Source: Numida meleagris (Eukaryota > Chordata > Aves > Galliformes > Numididae). From it: 64,000 nt of DNA. A model generated the notes under the pieces. It had not been told where the DNA came from. It saw nothing but the letters and a program-made list of their open reading frames with translations, and did no database searches. The DNA is taken from the NCBI RefSeq assembly GCF_002078875.1, contig NC_034412.1, positions 15,031,461-15,095,460 of the forward strand. The letters are read 5' to 3'. The position numbers were made by a program, and so were the translations under genes. Shown one piece after another: positions 49,090 to 63,817 of the stretch (its first letter is position 1; every line of letters begins with the position of its first letter).

Positions 49090-51053
49090 GCAGCACAGGG
49101 AGAGAGTTCAGAGGGTGAGGTTTATTGGGGGTGGGGTAAATAAAGATCATCTCTAAAAGTCTGAAGAAACCAGAAAGCTCTTCTAAGCAGCTAGAGCTGC
49201 AGAGGAAGTGGTTCATCTCAGGCAGAGGCAAGAAGCAAGAAGTTGCTATGGAGATCCCTCATTGATGGTCTTGTATGTGTTAAGCTGTACAGGGAGATAC
49301 ACAGAGAATAAGAAGGTATGCTTCTTCCTCTGGGCTTCAGAAGTCATTACCACTGCTGTGAGTGAGTGACACCAGCTGCAGCACATGTGCTCCTGCAGCC
49401 TACCCAGCCTCATGCTCAGGTGAAGAACAATGTTCAGTCTGAAAGACTGAGAGGGTTAGACAAACAAATTCATGTGGGCTGGCAAGGAGACAAGCCTGAG
49501 GGTTTCAGGTGCAGAAGCTGTAAATGTACATGCTGTCCTACCTGCTTCTGCCAGCTGGAGCTACTGGGTTAAACCACTATGCACAAATTCAGTCGGGTCT
49601 TGCCCTTGAGAAAAGATCGAAGATGAACATCAGCATTATCAGCTGGGGAGAAAAAAAGTGTTCAACGTGTTAAATGAAGATTTAGAAAGTTGTACTCAAG
49701 ATTACTACAACAGCTGCATGAACTCTGTGAGGCGGCTGAGCCCTGCCCTGCACTGACTGCTGCTGGCCCAGCTGCACCCACTGCAACAGTGCCACCCAGC
49801 GCACCTCAGCTGGAGGCTCGTTTTGTGCTTTACAAACTCAAAACCATTCCGTGTATCCTAGGTTTTAATCTTCCTAGCCTGGAGGCTGCCCTGGACACAG
49901 CGATGCTGTAAATAGCAAGCCGCCAGCAGCAGCAGCACCTGTCTTTCTGGCTGGGGTTTCAAAACGTGAGTTTTCAGCTTCTTCTGTGACCACAATGCTG
50001 AGAAATGCCTTTCTAACAAACCAAAACCAATACCAGTGTGTTTCTCAGCCAGCAGCCTGACCGCTGGGGATGGGAGATGCTACAAATAGCACGAGAGCTT
50101 GTAACAGAGCTGGAGCCACCTCTGGGGCCTGGCCCAGAGCCAGACGGAGATTATTCATTCTCAGCAGAGCTGGAAGAGCCTCAGGGATGCTACTGACACG
50201 GCCAGATCATATTCTCCCTTGGCATGCATTCAGGGAGGTGGCACAGCTGTGACTTCACCTAGAACAGTGATGTGAAATAATAGTTTTTCCCCCGAGAGAT
50301 GCTCAAGAGGCACAATGGTACAGTGCCTTCTCTGGCAGCATCTTGACAGTGAATGGCTTTTCACATCGCTCCTCAGCCTGACCGCCCCTGCGCGCACATC
50401 CCCTACTCAGACCCACAGCAGCATCTCCTTGCTGGGCAGGAGGCAGCTCCAGGCACTGGTGATCAGGTGTGGTTATTGCATCCATTGTGCAGTGATTCAC
50501 TTCTCTCAGGGTGGATAATTTCACTTCCCTCAAGATGGTTCATCTCCCAGCACTTACTGCGAGCAGAGCAGTAACAGAGTGGGTCTCTGTCCCCCACCAC
50601 CTGTGGGTTTGCAGCAATGCTTTGCAACTGCAAGGCTGTCCACCCCCGAGTGCTGTGCCAAGTGCTTTGGCACCCGTGTCTTTCTTCTGCAGGACCAGGC
50701 AGTTCCACAGTGCTTGCCAGCTCCAGCACACAGCCAGAGCAGCAGAGTGATCTGGAGCAGCCTGGCCCATCTTCCCTCACTGTCTGCAAAGACACTGATG
50801 AAAGAAGAAACAGGTGAATTTGAAGAGAATAGCTGCTTTGGTTGTGAAGTGAGCATTTGGGTATGGAGTCGGGTGAGAGCTGCTCCATTTTAATGCTGTA
50901 ACACGGACTGAGATGCAGCAGTTCTGCTCCTGGCACCGCTGCTGGCCTGCGAGGTGTCCGAGCAGCTCCCTCTGCCTGTGCTCAGCTTCCTCACAACTCT
51001 GCCACTGTCTGGAAGGAGTTGGAAAATGGGAATCCAAAGCACACGTGTTGCAG

Positions 51054-51274
51054 TGTGATGCTGTTCAAATGATTTGGTTGTTATAACTGACATCCAAATC
51101 ACTGTTACCTCTTCCGTCGGCTGAATCCCTTTTTGTAGCAGCATAAAAGACATTGCTCCAATCTTCTGCATGAAAGCTGCAGAAGCAAATTAATCCTTCC
51201 TGAAATCCCCTGACTTGTGCAAAGCTCACCGTGAATGGTATCTCTGTGCTGTTTCAAAGCCTAACTCTGTACTG
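51054..51274. repeat. direct repeat, copy 2
   Basis: 221-base second copy in the same orientation, about 2.2 kb downstream of the first, with extra bases after gattt near its left end. Two of the four substitutions are CG to CA changes relative to copy 1, as expected from methylated CpG decay. Confidence 0.9.
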
Positions 51275-51610
51275 AAACAAAGTCAGAGCACTGACCACAG
51301 AATGTATGTCAGTTATTTTCTGTATAATGTGAGCTCCAGCCTGGGAACACTCAGGCCTGTGTTGCACTGAGGCAGGCACACTCCGGCCCAGCAGCCTTAC
51401 TGCAGCCACTCAGGGCACAGCCAGTGCCTCTGCTACAATGATCTGTGGCTTGTGCAGAATCCCACTGCAGCTCTAAGTGTGCTCAATGACAATTTTTAAA
51501 GCATTTGGAAGATGTTTCAGTTTGCCGGGGATCACTTCAGGACTCTGCCAGAAAGTGGATGCATCGGGGAAGGAGTGCCTGGGCCGGGCTGCAGCGCTGG
51601 CATCTGCAGC

Positions 51611-51638
51611 ATGGCACGGCATGGCACGGCATGGCCAC
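51611..51638. repeat. 10-base minisatellite
   Basis: Two exact copies of atggcacggc followed by a partial third. Very short; no role evident. Confidence 0.6.
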
Positions 51639-54376
51639 AGGAGCTGCTGTATGGCCCTGGAGGAGCCTTCTGCCCTCTGCTGCACCCCTTCTTGCTCCTC
51701 CAAATGGGGCTGAACGCATGCTGTGCCTGGTACCCAGCACAGGGAGTGATAACGCAGCAGTGAAATGCAAATAAAATTTTTTGCCCTTATTTAGCAGCGT
51801 ACAGTGTGGTGTGAGGGCATCTCTAGGTCAGGCTGGAAGGCCAGGATCAACACTGTCCAAGCTCTGGTCTTTATAGTGAACGTGTCCATGGGGGTGAAGT
51901 GCTGCAGGGCCAAAGTTTTATTGCTGATGCAGTCCTGTCTGCAGAGACTGCCTGGTTCATACCTCTCTGTCCTTATTTTTCTTCGCTCTAGTTCATTTTT
52001 TTTCTGCTTTCAGGCAGGCAGGGACCCCACTGACTTCTCTCCCCAGGGTTTTGTCCATCCTGACCAGGGCAGCCTCCCTTGGAGCCTGTGCCACCAGGAT
52101 TGCCCCGGAATAATTACATCTTCTTCAGTTTTACAACTCCTTAAATCTCCCTCTGCCTTCTTGTGTTTTGAATATGTAATTAGATAATTTCCAAGGTGGA
52201 AAATTACTCACCAATGTACACACATGAATCACGACTTCTTTCATGCAGTCACCTTGGAGCACGTTCCTCCATCCCAGAGGCCAGTTCTTGCTTCCAGTGC
52301 TTGTTTACTTCCTTTGGTACTATAGCTGTAATTGGAATTTTTACACCATTTTGCACAAACAGATTTCAAAGCACTTTCTGCCACTCCTAGAAACAGAGAA
52401 GAATTCCCACCTGCCCTTCTTTACTCTTCCTTTTCCCCTCTGGGCTCATTTTTGTCTCTATGCACGTTTTGGCCTGTTTGGCCTTCCCAAAGCCACACTT
52501 CCTGTAGAGGAGGTAGAAAAACAACACAAAGGAACTTGCAGGGGCAAAGAAAGAGAAAGGGAAGGAAGGAGCCTTCTGTATGAGGAACAGCCATCCACGC
52601 ACAGTGTTGTCTCTGTGTTGGATCTCATCTCTGGCCCTGGGACGTTCTTGCCCCAAGACTGAGGCGGGAGCTTCTGGTGTCCCACAGCAGAGGCTGAGCT
52701 CCTGGTCCCCATGGTACCTCCACCAGAGGCTTTTCCAGCTGCTCTCCCATCCCATGCAGTCGGGGTGCTGAAATCCCAGGCAGCTCCACAAGCAGCAGCT
52801 GCAGGATCCATCCAGCCCTGCATCCAACACAGCCTGTGCTCCCTGAGAAGCACTTCCACTTGAAGCTTCCGACCAGCACACAATTAATGTGCACACTGCA
52901 GTGCTCTCCATGGTGGAGGTGGATGGGGGAGATGGCATTTTGCAGGAGACCCCTCCCTGCCTCAGGGTCTCAGCACACGGAGGGGTTCTGGTGCCTGCTG
53001 CCTGAGGCTGGCATCCCTGGGGTGCGTGGTGAGGAGCAGGCAGCAGCTTCTGGTCAGCGTGCTTTGTCACCCAGACACAGGGACACAGGGAGAGGCCCCG
53101 TTCCTGCGGGCAGCGCTCCGGGCACCTACTGCTCCCTCTTTGCCCCACCTCCCCCCACCTCTCCTCCTTCCTGTGCTCGCAGCCCTGCCTCAGCTTCCTG
53201 CCCTTTGATGTGCCTCTCTCCTCTGCCCCGGGCCAGGAGCCATCTGCCAGGTGGAGATGAGCTCTCCGCACCCCACAATTAGGGAAGGAGGCTCAGCTTC
53301 CCCCCGACCCTTGGCTCTGTGTGGCCGGGCAGAGACAGGGGGTCAGCCCAGGCACCAGGCAGGCCCAGCAGCCAGGGCCCGGCTGTTGGCTCACCTCGGT
53401 TCTGCCTTAGTGCAGCCAGGGGGACACATGTCCTGACTGTCCCTGCATGGGCTCTTTGGGAGGGATGTTTGTGGCTCTTGGGGCTCCCTAGGATGTGCAC
53501 ACAGGTGTAAGGTCACACAGAGTGAAAGTCTCAGCAGAGATAAGGTTTTAAAGACTGTCATTAACCACACGGGGCTGCTGGCTGTTACCCAGCTCCTTGC
53601 ATAACGCGCAGGCCCGGCGGACTCACAGATGACTGCGCTGCTGTCAGAGCCATTTGCCGGGCACCTGTTGGAAGAGCCGTCAGGTCGGCACAGAACTAAT
53701 TACACTGACACCTTTCACTCGGGATGAGACAAGTCTGGAAAAAAAACTGCCAAAAGCCCCTGCGGCTCCTCAGCACTCCTGCAGTGCCTCCTGCAACTTC
53801 ATCCTCCCCATGTGCTGGGGCTGACCGGGATGGTCGGGAGCTGCCTTGCACAAGCACCGCATGCACTGCCGGCCCCTGTCACCGAGCAGACCCTGCGCAG
53901 AGGGGAGCTGTGAGGAGCTGGTGCTCCCCCTCAGCAGGAGGCCCCTCTGTGGGGCGGCCACGGGGCAGCACCATGCCACAGCCCAGGCCCCATCCCGTGC
54001 CCTTGAGCACACTGAGGGTTCACGGGGCCTGGTCACAGGGGACAGGCTCTGTGCGAGGCAGGACAGTCACGTCTCACCCAGGAGCACAGCAATGGGCCAG
54101 GGGGAGCAGGCTGCTGCACTGTCTGCGGGGTTCCCCTCCCGCTGCATGCAGCCACAGGGCTGTGTGTGCGGCCGGCCCGGGCTGCCCAGCAGCAGGGAGC
54201 GGAGCGCAGAGACGCGCGGTGCTGTTTGCATGGGTGAGCAGCCAAGGCGCAGCCCATCCCTGGCCCCGTACCAGCTGCAGATCCAAGGCAGCTGACCGGC
54301 CCTCTGCAAAACAGAACACGTCCAGAGCCAGGGAGTGGCTAGTGCCGGTGCTGAATAATGAGAATCCCGGCACGCT

Positions 54377-54383
54377 TATAAAA
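54377..54383 (+). promoter_or_regulatory. APOD: TATA box of APOD
   Basis: TATAAAA lies about 30 bases before the likely transcription start near 54407, which leads into an untranslated first exon with a good donor. Position and spacing fit a TATA-driven, regulated promoter, unlike the CpG-island promoters of the other genes here. Confidence 0.7.
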
Positions 54384-54406
54384 TGAGGGGTGGAGAGCTC
54401 CCTACA

Positions 54407-54464
54407 GAGCTGTTCTGTGTGGACGTGGTCCTCTGCGGAGCATCGCTGTGCCTCGGCAGCCAAG
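54407..54464 (+). other. APOD: APOD untranslated exon 1 (inferred)
   Basis: Runs from the expected start site below the TATA box to cagccaag, followed by donor gtatgt. APOD genes typically have an untranslated first exon spliced to the exon with the start codon. The 5' limit is estimated. Confidence 0.6.
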
Positions 54465-54919
54465 GTATGTGTCTGAGCTAGGAGATGCTGTATTTGTCCG
54501 TGGAGAGGCCGTGCCCTGCAGCTGGAGGCAGACTGGGCTTGTCTTCAAAACTTGGGGAAATGCCACTACTGCTCCTTGCTGGATGCAGAGCAGCCCCATG
54601 CCTGGAGCATGCAGGCAGGACACTGGCGCTGGGTCTGTGTGGGGCGGGTGGCACAGATCCTGCCCAGCTCTGCACTGGTCAGTACATCATGATGGATGCA
54701 GCACCATGCCCGGGGCTTGGGGCTGGGAGGGCGTGCTGCAGGGAACGTGCTCTCTGCCTCCTCGCAGCGCACCTCGCAGGGATCAGATCACACTTTACTT
54801 GGTGTTGATGGAGTTGTGAGCATCCCAGCACCTGAAGCTCTGTTGTCCCTCCTGCCACGTCTCAGGGCCAAATGCAGCTGTTTTCTTCCTTCCCAGGTCT
54901 GTTTCCCACCAGCACAGCC

Positions 54920-57132
<2,213 letters not shown>

Positions 57133-57844
57133 CCGCTGCCCCGCACAGCAGGCCAGCTATGAACTGGGTCGCTTCCTTTATTAGCCAGTAGTGTCTCTGT
57201 GCAAGAGAGCAAAGCAATGATCCCTTCGCTCACAGTAGTCTGCCAGCCCCGGGCGCTCCGTGCGTCACTCCCACTGTCGCTGTTCCTCCCAGTCCATCTC
57301 ACCCCACCTGACATCTGCAGTGTGGCTGGCTGCAAGCCAATGGGGGAAGACAACCAGCCCTGATGTGCAGGCGTGGGGCTCTGCTGCTGCCACGGGTCCT
57401 GCAGCACGTGGATGCAAAAAGCTGTGAGATGTAGGGGAGACTCTCATCATGCACCCAGTTTTGGTTCTGATGCTTTTAGGCATGCTGGGAGCACAGGGGC
57501 CAGTGCTGCAGCTGGGGCCGGGTGTTTTGAGTGTGCTTTCTCTGCAGGTTGCTGCCACATCAGATCTCCTCCCTAGAATTTGGATTTGGCCTTTTGTATT
57601 TAAAGCCTGAGAAGTCTCCGAACGCTCAGGAGCGTCTCCAGAAGCTCACCACAGCTCCTCCCCAGGGTCTGCACCCCTCTGCCCCCAGTGAGGCCTTGCA
57701 GAGCCCTAGGGCCAGCACCTCGCATGCCGACGCTCAGCCCATGGCGGGCCCTGCCTGGGCCGTGCCATGCCCTGCTCCCACAGCCTGCCCCACTCAGCAC
57801 CTCATGCCTGCTGCAGCTCTGCTCGCATAGCACCAATGCAACTC

Positions 57845-57850
57845 ATTAAA
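57845..57850 (+). terminator. APOD: candidate polyadenylation signal of APOD
   Basis: ATTAAA about 710 bases after the stop; the first canonical-type signal in the region. A nearer non-canonical site would give a shorter transcript, closer to what is known in mammals. Confidence 0.35.
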
Positions 57851-58271
57851 AACGAAACCAAGCACCTACTCCCGGCCTTCTGTGCTTCCATGCGACGCCT
57901 CCCAGCCCACAACAGCCCTCCTGGGGCTGCAAAGGGCTCAGCCATCCTCTGCTTCCCACCTCTGTTCCGGGCTGCTCCCCACAGCCGTGTAGGGCTGCAT
58001 GCAGCTGCCACACACATGTCATCGCCTCTTCACTCCTCTCAATCTTTCCATCACCATCCCGTGGTGCAGCTTAGGCCCTCCCTGCAGCCTCAGGGTAACA
58101 CGGGGACACGTGGGAATGCAGACAGCTGCATGGCCGCTTCCCACTGGGTGACATTTTGGGGCAAATCGCTTCGTTTTTCCCCATTCCTGGTTTCTTTCGG
58201 GGTTCAGCCCTCCCCAGTTCCTGAGGCAGCGTTCACCCAGCCCGGCCTGGCGTCTCCCTGCTGAGCTCTGA

Positions 58272-58320
58272 GATGGACGGGGACGGGGATGGGGACAGGG
58301 ATGGGGACAGGGACGGGATG
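58272..58320. repeat. G-rich 6-base minisatellite
   Basis: About eight units of the ggggac/ggggat type, some shortened, upstream of the PPP1R2 CpG island. The G runs could form a quadruplex, which is inference. Confidence 0.65.
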
Positions 58321-58349
58321 ACTGCAGCCCTTCCTGCGAGAAGCCGCAC

Positions 58350-59040
58350 ACGCGGGCCGTGCGTGCCGGTCCCCCCGTGACAGCGAAGGCCTTCAGTGAC
58401 ACAGCGCGTGTGCGAGGCTCCATGAGCGTGCCAGAGCCCGACGCGTTCACGGAGCCCCTGTGCACGCGCAAGAGCCCGGTGCTGGCGCACGACGCCCCAC
58501 AGCGCTCCCGCCGGAGCACTGCAGGCCGGCCGCGAGAGCGGCAGTCCTCCGACCACCAGGGGGCGCCGCAGAGAAGGCGGTGCGACACTCGCCGGGCGCC
58601 GGCGGATCTGACGCACGGCGGTGCGGGGCGGGCCGAGGCGGGGGCCGGAAGCGGGCGGGCGGCGCGGCCATGGAGGCGCCCTCGGTGCCGGCCGTGTCGG
58701 CGGCGGGAGCGGCGGGCCGGGCGCCCATCAAGGGCATCCTGAAGAAGGGCGGCGGCAAGCCGCCCGCGGGGAGCGCGGGCCCCGGGGCCCGGCAGGCCAG
58801 CCCGGCCCGCGACGACGACGAGCACGGGTGAGGGCCGCGCCCAGGCCGGTGGCGGGGCGGGACGGGGCGCGCTCTGGCTTGAGGCGGCTCGGAGCGTGGC
58901 GGGGCCGGGGCCCCGGCCGCTTTGCGTTACGCGCTGCCAGGGAGCGCGGGGCCTTCAGGGAGACTGAGGGCTGCGTCGCTGCGCGCCCCTGGGGGTGTCC
59001 CTGCTGCGGGCGGGGTCGGGGGAGGACGGGATAGCTGCAG
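58350..59040 (+). promoter_or_regulatory. PPP1R2: CpG island promoter of PPP1R2
   Basis: Dense CpG around the PPP1R2 start codon, without a TATA box at an obvious position. It includes gcgggcgggcggcgcggcc just before the ATG. Typical of a widely expressed gene. Confidence 0.7.
58670..58827 (+). CDS. PPP1R2: PPP1R2 coding exon 1
   Basis: Residues 1-52 and two bases of 53, with PIKGILKK at 19-26. Very GC-rich, inside the CpG island. Donor gtgagg. Confidence 0.92.
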
Positions 59041-62000
59041 TGAGGGCACAGAGCTGTACCGCGGAGGGGCGTTCTTTGTGCTGCGGCAGGGCAGCTAAAG
59101 GACACGAGGTGGTTCCTTGCTGGACGACTTAATAGTTGTCACAAGGCCGATATGTTGTTTGGGAAATAGACCGTGGCAGGTTTATTCCCAGCCTTCTTAA
59201 AAGGAGCTTGTTGGTCTGTAACAGAAGTGTGTCTGCAGGAGAGGAGCTCTGCTGGGCTGAAGCGCTACAGAGTTCCTGGTGCTCGGGAGAACAGCCTTGA
59301 GCTGTGTGGTGGTAACGCACTGAGTTAGTTCGAGCGAGCCAGCGGCGGCCTGGAGCTGGGCAGCTGTCCCTGACCCGTAAGAACTCCTGACCCATAAGAA
59401 CTGTTGCATTTTCCTGATCTCAGCACCCAGCACACGCTGACACAGCACCGAGACTGCCAGGGTTTCATTCGGACAGTTTTCTTCATCTGAGACCCATGTA
59501 TTGCAAGGAGAGGAATAATAATAAAATAAAATGGCCATGTAGTTTTCTTTATATCATAGTAATTCCTTTTCCCCCTTGGCTAGTCAGTCATTAATACAAT
59601 CCGAATCTGCGAAGTAGGACAAAAAGTTTTTGGTTTGCTCTCTTGCCTGAGTGAAAGGCTCCTGCTTTCCAGGCAGAAATTATTGCGACTGAAGGAGTGA
59701 CATGATGATTTTTGGAGTCGAATTAAATTTAAGTAGGAATGTGCTACACGGAGTTGTAAGTTCTTAAATTTTTCTCTGTTCTCTAGTTTTAATATAAGCA
59801 CAATACATTTTCTCTGACAGCAGGTGCAAAGTAAAACTGGCTGTTAGGAGCCTCTGCTTCATTTTTGTGGAGTCTCTTTTATACCGCCTTGCAGGATGAG
59901 CAGAAGTTAGAGTACAAACTGCTGAGCTGAGTATATGGTGTAGTTGGTTTTGCAGTTAAGTGGGCAGGAGTCCATCTTCTGTTGCATGATTTCTGATGTG
60001 AGTCAACAAATACGTTGTTAGATGAATTCTGAAACTGCCTTGCAAGTGAAAGTACACTGTCTAAACCTGGCACGTTGCATTAGACAATTTCCTGGAAAGA
60101 TCAGATTAGGATATTTAAAGTTAGACTGTGTGCATCTATTATTTTCTGGTTGGCAACTCTTCATTAAAATGATTTTGCTTGGTCAGAAGTGGCACCATTT
60201 TGTACTCTGAAAGAATTACAAGCAGTACTGCAGTTATTTTCTTTTAGGACTGAAAAATTGGTTTATAAATTAACATACCTGTTTTCTTAGCACACCTCTA
60301 TCAGCAGCCTCCCTGCTTCTTTCTAATATTGAAATTCAAATCTGAATGCCTTTAAAAATAGCTGTAGATAAAGGAGCTTGTTGTGTCAGCTGTCATCTTT
60401 TAAACTACTGTGTTCAGAAGATCTCTCATGTACTTTCATCATTATCAACCTTGTGCTATTGTTAGCGATGGTGATATTCTTTGGAAAATGCCCTTAATGG
60501 AGATATGATTCAAGAGAGGAATTTGCAAAATTGGGACATCACTGGGACAGCATCTGAAGAGCTGAGATTGTGGCTTAATGATAGATATGTTCTTGGCAAA
60601 CCAAATATGAAGTATTTTTTGCCTTCACGCTTCTATTAGAGCTTCTGTAGGATCTGACATGGCATTGTGCAAAGTAGCTGGCTGCAGTTCCTTGGCCTGG
60701 TTTGCTGGGTGGTCCTGCAAGTAGCTGTGTTGGAGCTGGCAGGAGCAAGAGAGCCAGGAGATGTGTTCCTTCGAGTAATGCTGCAGCAGAAACCTCTGAC
60801 CTGTCGGCTTGCGGTCTTAAAATGAATGATTTATGCGTCTGAAATTTGTGATAGAATACAAATGAACACTTCTGGAATTGTTCATTGTTTAAATCTGATT
60901 TTACTAAGGAAGATTCTGTTTCACGTATAGAAATGTGAACCTGGCCCTCTGAAGGGATGTCAGAAGGTGTTTGGTGGTGATGGTCCTAGGCTTTATTGTT
61001 AATGTTAGGCTGCTGTGGCATGCTTACGCGTGCTAAATTGAAGGCAGGCAAGGGAGGCGTGTGTTTTTAGAGCACTTAGTCACCTTCCTGCGATGCTGTT
61101 TTCCACTAAGGGGTGAAATGACGTGCTTGTCTCTTTGTCACTCATGATCATCTTTTTTTTCCCAGCTGAATTTTAAGTTGTGTTCTGGGTGTGTTCCACA
61201 GCTAAGGCTTTTCATGTTGAAATGTAAGCTTAAATAAATGAGTGTGAAAAACAAGGCCATTAAAATCTTTTTCCATCTTGTATTTGTGAGTTACTGAATT
61301 GCTAGCTCTGGACCATCTCATTTCCGGACTGTATGAGACAGAGATTGGGTATTGTGTTGTGAACTCATGCAGGTTAAACCTGGATGTCCTCTGGGCAAGT
61401 GCAGTGAGCACTAAGGCACGTGATGAGACAGTCTCCCACCTGTCACGTTTCCTCTCTAAGCTGTCCCTTTATGCCATCATCCAACTGCTATGGCTGGTAA
61501 AAATTCCCGTGTGCTCTCTGTAACCATGTGCTCGTGTTACGTTAGTCACAGGGAGCTTGAAGCAGGTGTTGAGCTGGTGTTTAAACAGTGATTTTTAGAA
61601 CCCTAGCTAGGTAGGTTTGAATAACGGGCATTCCTAGACTAGAGCTCTTGCTTTGTCATCATGAAGCTCACGGCTCTCCACCGTGCCAGAGCAGGCAGTC
61701 TGGCTTGTGTTTTGTCCACTCCGATTACGATCCTGGTGTTGCAGTTTGAACAAGGTGATTAGATAGACAGGAAACTTCAAACGTGAACATATGGCATTGG
61801 TTAGTTTATGCTAAAGTTATTAAGCTCACTTGTGTGCAGTTCTAGAGTGCAGGTTTGTGGCACGTAGGATTCGGCATCAACTCTTCCACTTCTATTTCTT
61901 TTGTCCCTTCCATTTTCTTCCACTGTATTATGGAGAGCTCTCCATGAAGGCTAGATTTAGTTTGTCCTTGGAATTTCACATTATCGCTTTTGTCTTATGG

Positions 62001-63817
62001 ATGGTATTCTGCATAAAAGCAGTTGTATTACTGAGACTGAGTTCATATTTCAAGTCTGGTAATTTGTTATTGGAGCAGTCTGTACTTAAACAAGAGTACG
62101 TGAGCTAAATTCTTTCAGTCAGCTGTCCCCCTACAAGGAAAAGAAACCTGCAGTGGAATTTAGTGCTGTTCTAAGATACGTTTCTTAGTTTAATCTAAGG
62201 GAAAGACTACCTCCTGTGAAGGTTGCGCTATTGCTTTAGGAAGAATGTGGAACCTGGTAGGTCCTGTTGACTAAATCTTTTTTAGAATGGCTTTGGTTGG
62301 AAGGGACCTCAAAGACCCAGCCCCCTGCCGCGGGCTGGTTGCCAGCCACTAAATCAGGCCCTGGATCAGGTTGCCCAGGGAACCTTTCAGGGGCTTCTAG
62401 ATCTGCAGAGCGGGGACTTTTCCACAAGGCGGTTGCTTCCCTTGTGGCTTCCATATTATGTCAGTCTGGGTAGGCTTTTGTTTCTGCAAATATACATCGA
62501 ATGATGCATTCTGTGACTAATTGAGGAAATTCTAAATAGCGCAGCATGGCTGGTGGCTGGCTGTATAAAGCACGAAACTCCCTTTGCTTAGTGACAGCAG
62601 TGAATCAGTTCTGTTTTACGATTCCAATTTAAGATGACAAAAGCAGTATTAATAACCACCTTGTTCAGTCCAATTAGTTTTACTGCAGGGAGTTAGTTGT
62701 TGGTTGGTACTGTTTGTGCAGCGGTTCTGCAAATAATCCTAGCAGCTCACCAAGCAGTGGTGAAGTGGAAGTTATTTATGTTTTTGCACCAACTGTTGTG
62801 GGCTGTAATCACAGGAAGAACGATTGTTGTGGTAACATGTAATGAGCAGCTGCTTAATGGGGCTGTGAGTGGACAAGGCTGGTGGTCTCCTGACGATATG
62901 TGCAGGTATATGAACATGTTTATGTAGCACTGGGTTCATTGAAATCCTGTGACTTGTTAGGGAAAGGCAAGTCGCAATGGTAATTTATCATGACCCAACA
63001 GAGGTATGTGTGAGGTGGTGCTTAATAGCCACGTTTATACTTTGAATGTGTCCCTGTGTCTTAACAATACGCTTTTTGCATAGCATAAAATAGAGGCCAG
63101 AAGTCAATCGCAGCATTCATTTTCTGTGACCAAACAAAATGAATTGATTTTAGGGGATTAAAAAAAACCAACAACCTTGCTTTCTTGTTTCAGTAAAAAA
63201 TCCCAGAAGTGGGACGAAATGAACATCATAGCCACGTACCACCCAGCGGGCAAGGATTATGGCTTGATGAAAATAGATGAGCCTAGTACTCCTTATCACA
63301 GGTAGGTTGCTGATTTGCTGTCCGATATGAGGGCAGGTCAAGGAGTAGTTTTGCAGGGGAGCAGACTTTCTGGATGACATATTACTTACTGTGCTAGCCT
63401 ATTGAATATATGCAACATACTTGAAGTTACAAAGCTTCTAAATAAAGGCTTATGGCTACCAAGAAGGACTATCAAAGTAAAATGTTGGAGGTCTACATAT
63501 ACTGGAAGGTGTATGTATCTCAGGTTTCACTCTTGTAATTAATGTCTCATTTGTATTGATTTTTTTTTTATGGCTAGCATTTATGTACTAGAATATAAAT
63601 TGTCACTCATCAATTTGGAAAGCTTTTAAAGCATTCTAGGAGTCTTTTAAATGAGCACTATAATGTTTTGACTGTTTTATCAATTGAATTGTAAGCAACA
63701 AATGATTGATAAAGGCTACTCTCTTTGTGTTCCAAGCATGGTAGGAGATGATGATGAAGATGCAGTGAGTGACTCAGAATCAAATGAGCCCTTAAGAGCA
63801 GATGTGTTGAGTAAGAA
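58670..63817 (+). CDS. PPP1R2: protein phosphatase 1 inhibitor 2, 5' part (3 coding exons, truncated by window end)
   Basis: Joined exons 58670-58827, 63194-63301 and 63737-63817 encode the first 115 residues and part of the next codon; the remainder lies past 64000. Inhibitor-2 binds and restrains the catalytic subunit of protein phosphatase 1. The first contact motif KGILK is at 21-25, after IPA-type Ala-rich sequence, and [10 protein letters not shown] at 55-64. YHPAGKDYG follows at 68-76. PSTPYH carries Thr85, matching human Thr72, the GSK3 phosphorylation site that reactivates the complex. Acidic [12 protein letters not shown] follows. Residues 26-52, between the two contacts, are Gly/Pro/Ala-rich and unlike the mammalian stretch. 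The start has a strong gccATGG context. Transcribed in the same direction as APOD, 1.5 kb downstream of it. Confidence 0.95.
58828..63193 (+). other. PPP1R2 intron 1
   Basis: A 4.4 kb GT-AG intron. It holds a CR1 fragment at about 62.28-62.46 kb. I see no other exon or RNA gene. Confidence 0.8.
62283..62462 (-). mobile_element. CR1 LINE 3' fragment, antisense
   Basis: Begins gaatggctttggttggaagg and continues gacctcaaagaccc and ccctgccgcgggctggttgc, the reverse complement of the CR1 3' region. The right half is more diverged, so its limit is approximate. Confidence 0.8.
63194..63301 (+). CDS. PPP1R2: PPP1R2 coding exon 2
   Basis: Residues 53-88 plus two bases, including [10 protein letters not shown] and PSTPYH. 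Nearly identical to the mammalian protein in this segment. Acceptor ttcttgtttcag, donor gtaggt. Confidence 0.96.
63302..63736 (+). other. PPP1R2 intron 2
   Basis: GT-AG intron of 435 bases, AT-rich, with acceptor ctctttgtgttccaag. No other feature. Confidence 0.85.
63737..63817 (+). CDS. PPP1R2: PPP1R2 coding exon 3
   Basis: Residues 89-115 plus two bases: [19 protein letters not shown], then ADVLSKK, which resembles the mammalian ILARK stretch. Donor gtaagt at 63818. The remaining 183 bases of the window are intron. Confidence 0.94.

Larger units (their letters stand above)
45756..54376. other. intergenic DNA between the BDH1-like gene and APOD
   Basis: About 8.6 kb without a supportable gene. 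It holds the two copies of a 216-base direct repeat and a small minisatellite. From about 50 kb onward the DNA becomes GC-rich and yields long but unconvincing open frames on both strands. Confidence 0.65.
57133..58350 (+). other. APOD 3' region and APOD-PPP1R2 spacer
   Basis: The first ATTAAA after the APOD stop is at 57845-57850, so the 3' untranslated region may be about 0.7 kb. No AATAAA precedes it. Beyond it lies a short G-rich hexamer array near 58.3 kb, then the PPP1R2 CpG island. No gene seen. Confidence 0.55.

Noticed and set aside
52387..53271. A 294-residue open frame on the minus strand
   Set aside because: It lies in GC-rich DNA with overlapping long frames on both strands, has no recognisable domain, and is low in the features of real exons. 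Long frames by chance are expected there.
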